DNA from: an uncultured Eubacteriales bacterium
GTDB lineage: Bacteria; Bacillota; Clostridia; Oscillospirales; QAMX01
Length of the DNA stretch: 8,151 nt
Reading direction: 5' to 3'
NCBI GenBank assembly: GCA_900551265.1
Contig: URVL01000099.1
Span: 1-8,151, forward strand
Made by a program: the position numbers and the translations under genes. Below, one piece after another: positions 5,351 to 8,151 of the stretch (position 1 is its first letter; each line of letters begins with the position of its first letter). The notes beneath the pieces were generated by a model that was given only the letters and a program-made list of their open reading frames with translations, did no database searches and was not told the DNA's origin.

Positions 5351-6724
5351 TTACACCTCCGGCAGACTGGCTGCCGCCATCGACTGACCGACGCGGCGGA
5401 AGTTCTCATCCGGCAACTGCACATGCATCTTTTCGGCAAGACCCGGATATTCTTCCGTCAGAACTCTTCGGCACTCCGCAACAATATGCTCTCCGCCAAG
5501 CCCGGAGGCAACGCGCCCCAAGACCAACAGGTGGCGGATATCATAGAACATGTCATAGAGATACAGTGTATGCGCCAAGTAAACGCCGATGGAGTCAAAA
5601 ACGGACAGGGCAGAGGAATTTCCGCTCTCTGCCAGCTTCTGGACCTCCTTGAGCTTTTCAGCGGGCGTGAGCCCCTCTGCAAGCATGATCCCCGCGGCAG
5701 GTGCGAGCTTTGCAACTGCATCCTGTGAGAAATACTTGCAGCCGACGCCGATATCGCCCGACCACTCATCACGCATGGCTTTTTCATTCAGGTCGACCGG
5801 CGCAAAAGCAAGCTCGTTGAACCAGCCGAGAATGTTGCCGTCCGCATCTACATAGCCGGCTGCCTCCGAGGTCCCCATTGCAAGGCCCATCACGCAGCCC
5901 TCTTGCAAGCTCATATAGCCGGCAAGCGCCGTAACGTCTCCGTCGTTGGCAACGACAACGGGAACGTCACCGATCTCCTTTGCCGCGCGGTCATAGATCG
6001 TCTTAACCTCTTCACGCCGTTCGCGCGGGACTTTAATGAAAAGAGAGGACACCATCGGCGCGTTTCCAATGAAGGTGCCTGCCGACGAAACGCCGATACC
6101 GTCCACTCGCGGCATTTTGGATGCCGCCGTTTTGAACGCAGCCACAATGCCGTCATACTGATACTGCGGATCCTCGCTGGTCTTGGGATGCCAGATGACC
6201 TCCTCAGAGTAGACGGTCTGCCCGTCGATGACCGCAGAGACCTTGCGGTCAGAGCCGCCGGCGTCAAGACCAATGCGGCAGCCGTTTGTATGGCCTCCCA
6301 CACGGATCGGGCTCTCGTTGGCAGCCGGGAAATTTGTTTCGCCGCAGATAATGACCTCAAGCGGACGTTCAAACATATCAAGCTCAAAGCCTGCGTCAAA
6401 TTCGCGCGCCCCGCCCTGACGGTATGTGTCCCGGATCTGCGCGGCAATGGCATCGTCGCCCTGAAGATAGATCCGGAAGCCGCCAGCCGTCCAGAGCAGC
6501 ATTTTCACCAGCCGCTCGGCAAATCTCATATTGGCGGCGGCGAATTTCTCCTCACGCAGGCGGGTCTCATAGACGGTGATCTTGCCGTGATCGCGCTCGA
6601 CCGCAATTCGGAAGGGGCGGGTCGCTTCCGCAAGATAAGCCCTCGCCCAAACGCCGAACGGAATGAAGCCTGGGTCGAGTGCCGGCATGTTTTTAACAGA
6701 ATATGTAATATCTAAATACTTCAC
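5351..6724 (-). CDS. Atypical ROK-family protein, putative amino-sugar kinase or sensor
   Basis: A 457-residue protein. Residues ~150-450 have a ROK/actin-like fold: phosphate-1 loop GLDAGGSDRK (152-161), GVSSAG (211-216), VANDGDVTALAG (258-269) where Asp261 matches the catalytic Asp of ROK kinases, and a phosphate-2-like GLAMGTSEAAGYV (280-292). Two things are odd. The ROK zinc motif (CxCGxxGCxE) is missing; only one Cys occurs between 305 and 335, where APVDLNEKAMRDEWSGDIG stands instead. A ~150-residue N-terminal domain of unknown type, with no helix-turn-helix that I can see, precedes the fold. The GTG start at 6722-6724 has AAGGAGGGG 7 nt before it. Lying between nagB and nagA, it may phosphorylate free GlcNAc to GlcNAc-6-phosphate, but another sugar or a non-kinase role remains possible. 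Confidence 0.8.
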   Translation of the reverse strand: MKYLDITYSVKNMPALDPGFIPFGVWARAYLAEATRPFRIAVERDHGKITVYETRLREEKFAAANMRFAERLVKMLLWTAGGFRIYLQGDDAIAAQIRDTYRQGGAREFDAGFELDMFERPLEVIICGETNFPAANESPIRVGGHTNGCRIGLDAGGSDRKVSAVIDGQTVYSEEVIWHPKTSEDPQYQYDGIVAAFKTAASKMPRVDGIGVSSAGTFIGNAPMVSSLFIKVPRERREEVKTIYDRAAKEIGDVPVVVANDGDVTALAGYMSLQEGCVMGLAMGTSEAAGYVDADGNILGWFNELAFAPVDLNEKAMRDEWSGDIGVGCKYFSQDAVAKLAPAAGIMLAEGLTPAEKLKEVQKLAESGNSSALSVFDSIGVYLAHTLYLYDMFYDIRHLLVLGRVASGLGGEHIVAECRRVLTEEYPGLAEKMHVQLPDENFRRVGQSMAAASLPEV

Positions 6725-6735
6725 AATGCCCCTCC

Positions 6736-7473
6736 TTACGGCATTTTGGATGCTGCCGCCTCGTCACAGATCAACGTTACATCGGGATGGAACTGTAAGA
6801 TAGAAGCGGGGACCTCCGGGGTAACCGGCCCGAAAAAGGCGCGGCAGAGAATATCAGCCTTGTCCGCGCCCGTGATGACCATAACGATTTTCCGCGCAGC
6901 CATGACCGTGCCGATCCCCATCGTAACAGCCTTGGTCGGAACCTCATCAATAGAGGCGAAAAAGCGCTTGTTTGCCTCACGAGTCATGTCTGCGAGCAGG
7001 ACCTCGTGAGTCATGACCGGAAAATGGTCACAGGGCTCGTTGAAGCCGATGTGTCCGTCATGGCCGATACCGAGAAGCTGGATATCTACGCCGCCCCAAT
7101 CCTCGATCCGGCGCTCATAGTCTTCACACATAGCAGGAATATCTGCCGCTAAACCGTCAGGAACAATGGTGTTCTCGGGTTTGATGGAAATGTGGTCGAA
7201 CAGGTTCTCCTGCATAAAGCGCCGGTAACTCTGCGGATGGTCGGGTGCGAACCCCTTATACTCATCGAGGTTCGCGGAGCGAACGCGGCTGAAATCGATC
7301 CGACCTGCCTTTTCCCGTGCGATCAGTTCACGGTAGAGAGGCAGCGGTGTCGAGCCGGTGGCAAGGCCCAACACACAGGCGGGCTTGCGTTTGATAACCG
7401 CCTCAAACTCGTCAGCGGCGGCTTTGCCCATTTCATCAGGCGTCTGAACTTTCATGACATTCAGGTGCAGCAT
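6736..7473 (-). CDS. nagB: Glucosamine-6-phosphate deaminase
   Basis: Converts glucosamine-6-phosphate to fructose-6-phosphate and ammonia, joining amino-sugar breakdown to glycolysis. The 245 residues are of normal length. Seen are the phosphate-binding GLATGSTP (36-43), NLDEYKG with Asp70 (the catalytic Asp72 in E. coli numbering), GIGHDGHIGFNEP with Asp139, His141 and Glu146 for ring opening, TMGIGTVMAARKIV, and the closing SILQFHPDVTLICDEAA. ATG at 7471-7473 has GGAG 9 nt upstream, inside the gutted kinase gene that overlaps by 13 nt. The ROK gene follows after 11 nt. Whether the allosteric GlcNAc-6-phosphate site of the E. coli enzyme is kept cannot be judged; the length suggests the shorter Gram-positive monomer-type enzyme. 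Confidence 0.96.
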   Translation of the reverse strand: MLHLNVMKVQTPDEMGKAAADEFEAVIKRKPACVLGLATGSTPLPLYRELIAREKAGRIDFSRVRSANLDEYKGFAPDHPQSYRRFMQENLFDHISIKPENTIVPDGLAADIPAMCEDYERRIEDWGGVDIQLLGIGHDGHIGFNEPCDHFPVMTHEVLLADMTREANKRFFASIDEVPTKAVTMGIGTVMAARKIVMVITGADKADILCRAFFGPVTPEVPASILQFHPDVTLICDEAAASKMP

Positions 7474-7811
7474 CGTTTCTTTCTCCTTTTCATTTCTTCA
7501 GCAATGATTTTTTGCATTTCGTCCCATTTTCGTTCCGTGTCCGCGACGAGCTTAAATTGTGTACGTGCGCGGTCAAGATTCTTACCGCCCCGGCGGACGG
7601 CGTAATAATGGTCTCCGTCGAGATAGTCCGTCAAAAATCGCACACCGCATTCCATCGTCATGGTCTTTGCGCCAAGCGGCAAAAGCGCCAGCTTCCGCTC
7701 CGTCACGACCAAATATGTGGTATTAATATGTCCACAACCATACGGCTCACACAATAGCGGCTGTGCGCCAAGCCGAAACCGACTGAGGATCTCCAATTTT
7801 TCTTTCTGCAT
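7461..7811 (-). pseudogene. Phosphotransferase (NahK-like N-acetylhexosamine kinase) with in-frame internal deletion
   Basis: The frame gives 116 residues, while APH-fold sugar kinases of this type (NahK-like, PF01636 group) have about 350-370. Residues 1-38 fit the family N-terminus (LSRFRL, CEPYGCGHINTTYLVVTE, the nucleotide-binding strand-turn). Residues ~41-104 fit its C-terminus (LLPLGAKTMTMECGVRFLTDYLDGD, KNLDRARTQFKLVADTERKWDEM). The roughly 250 residues between, including the ATP-lysine strand, the hinge, the catalytic HGD/HxD loop and the metal-binding Asp, are gone, and the join near 7690-7700 keeps the frame. Start ATG 7809-7811 with AGGGGGC upstream. The 3' end overlaps nagB by 13 nt and carries its ribosome binding site. 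It is the first gene after the promoter. Kinase activity is not expected; a small residual role or merely translational coupling to nagB is possible. Confidence 0.75.
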
Positions 7812-7846
7812 ACGGTGCCCCCTGTCAGTTTCCGGTGGTGATTTCT

Positions 7847-7861
7847 GTATACATCATATAC
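7847..7861. promoter_or_regulatory. Possible operator at the nag promoter
   Basis: The inverted repeat GTATA-CATCA-TATAC covers the -10 box of the nag promoter, a repressor-like position. The half sites resemble those of the GntR operator at 3248-3270 (GTATA...TATAC), but the spacing is 5 rather than 7 nt. It does not clearly match the known NagR/DasR site. The short arms make chance likely enough to keep this tentative. Confidence 0.35.
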
Positions 7862-7881
7862 GAAAGAAATCGGAAAAACAA
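7853..7881 (-). promoter_or_regulatory. Putative promoter of the nag operon
   Basis: On the minus strand TTGTTT (7876-7881), a 17-bp spacer and TATGAT (7853-7858) form a fair sigma-A promoter, about 42 nt before the ATG at 7811. Farther upstream (7896-7921) are TGTGCACA and a CTCGCC/GGCGAG pair (7885-7890 and 7919-7924) of unknown meaning. Confidence 0.6.
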
Positions 7882-7991
7882 TCCCTCGCCCTTCCATTGT
7901 GCACAGTTTGATAAATTGTGGCGAGAAAACGAAAAAAATATTGCATTTTTTGAGAGATTACGATAAGAAAAAAGGGTAGGAGGTGTGACCT

Positions 7992-8024
7992 GTGCAGAGC
8001 GACAATCTATTCCAAAAATTTTGA
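7992..8024 (+). other. Strong ribosome binding site before a 10-codon ORF
   Basis: TAGGAGGTG (7977-7985) is a near-perfect Shine-Dalgarno sequence 6 nt before GTG 7992, which opens the frame VQSDNLFQKF and stops at TGA 8022-8024. It faces away from the nag operon. A weak -35 TTGCAT (7941-7946) and AT-rich -10 candidates precede it. It may be a leader peptide or the intact start of a divergent gene whose body has decayed; no longer frame follows convincingly. Confidence 0.3.
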
Positions 8025-8073
8025 TTTTGCTGTCTTACCAGTAGGCAGCCTTGGGTGTCTTTCTTTTTTCGGA

Positions 8074-8151
8074 ACGGGCGACGAGGCTCGAACTCGCTTC
8101 CCGGCATCCCACGAATGGCTGTCGCCATTCGCAGGAACCCTGCCTCACCTC
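8074..8151 (-). other. Structured, tRNA-like segment at the window edge
   Basis: On the minus strand GCGAG-TTCGAGC-CTCGT (8081-8097) is a good tRNA T arm, followed by an acceptor-like CGCCCGT and then T and CCG in place of an encoded CCA. Upstream, CGAATGGC-GACA-GCCATTCG (8112-8131) forms a perfect 8-bp stem and GCAGG-GTT-CCTGC a 5-bp stem. No 17-nt anticodon arm with U33 fits, so it is not an ordinary tRNA. It may be a damaged tRNA, a tRNA-like RNA, or part of a structured repeat continuing beyond 8151. Confidence 0.3.

Noticed and set aside
5903..6715. Long + strand frame antisense to the ROK gene (also 4182-4892 antisense to nagA)
   Set aside because: Shadow frames of GC-rich genes. The proteins have no family features, and the minus-strand genes carry clear motifs and ribosome binding sites.
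8074..8151. tRNA-Sec or a Ser/Leu tRNA with long variable arm
   Set aside because: No TCA anticodon or any anticodon loop with U33 fits, the acceptor length does not agree with 8 bp, and the 3' CCA is absent.
1..8151. CRISPR array or rRNA
   Set aside because: No regularly spaced repeat longer than about 10 bp and no rRNA-like sequence was seen.

Overview
The window looks like a low-to-mid GC Gram-positive chromosome, most probably a gut Clostridia relative. Shine-Dalgarno sequences are strong (AAGGAGG, GGAGGTG), GTG starts are common, a TnpV/large-serine-recombinase mobile element type of that group is present, and there is an amino-sugar (nag) operon. It splits at about position 3930-3955 into two parts of different origin.

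Left part (1-3930) reads as an integrated and decayed mobile island. From the left it holds a G-rich and repeat-bearing end (1-174), a C-terminally shortened TnpV gene, and a chimera of three unrelated gene fragments in one orientation: the C-terminal tail of a large serine recombinase, a piece of a cyclophilin-like fold protein, and the first ~69 residues of a RepA-like AAA ATPase. Next comes an intact, visibly AT-richer three-gene operon (GntR-type regulator, ABC ATPase, ABC-2 permease). Its near-consensus promoter has a -10 box inside an inverted repeat, so autorepression is likely. To the right lie the tail of an unidentified gene on the + strand, a doubtful 108-residue ORF with a long hairpin, and short direct and inverted repeats. 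The island ends at a 23-bp tRNA 3' end (T loop, acceptor strand and CCA) with no tRNA body in front of it. That is the usual form of an attachment-site duplicate left by integration into a tRNA gene.

Right part (3954-8151) is GC-richer and looks like resident chromosome. Two strong hairpin terminators separate the island edge from a leftward operon: promoter at 7853-7881, a kinase gene reduced to 116 residues by an in-frame internal deletion, nagB, a non-canonical ROK-family gene, nagA, possibly a 31-residue ORF, then the terminator. NagA and NagB turn GlcNAc-6-phosphate into fructose-6-phosphate, acetate and ammonia. The ROK protein sits where a sugar kinase would feed them, but it lacks the usual zinc-binding motif and has a ~150-residue extra N-terminal domain. 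Beyond the operon promoter are a strong ribosome binding site in front of a 10-codon ORF (+) and, at the window edge, a structured tRNA-like segment that I could not identify.

The points most worth following up are the tRNA-derived island edge, the triple gene chimera, the in-frame gutted kinase kept in the operon, and the atypical ROK protein. I see no CRISPR array, rRNA or complete tRNA.
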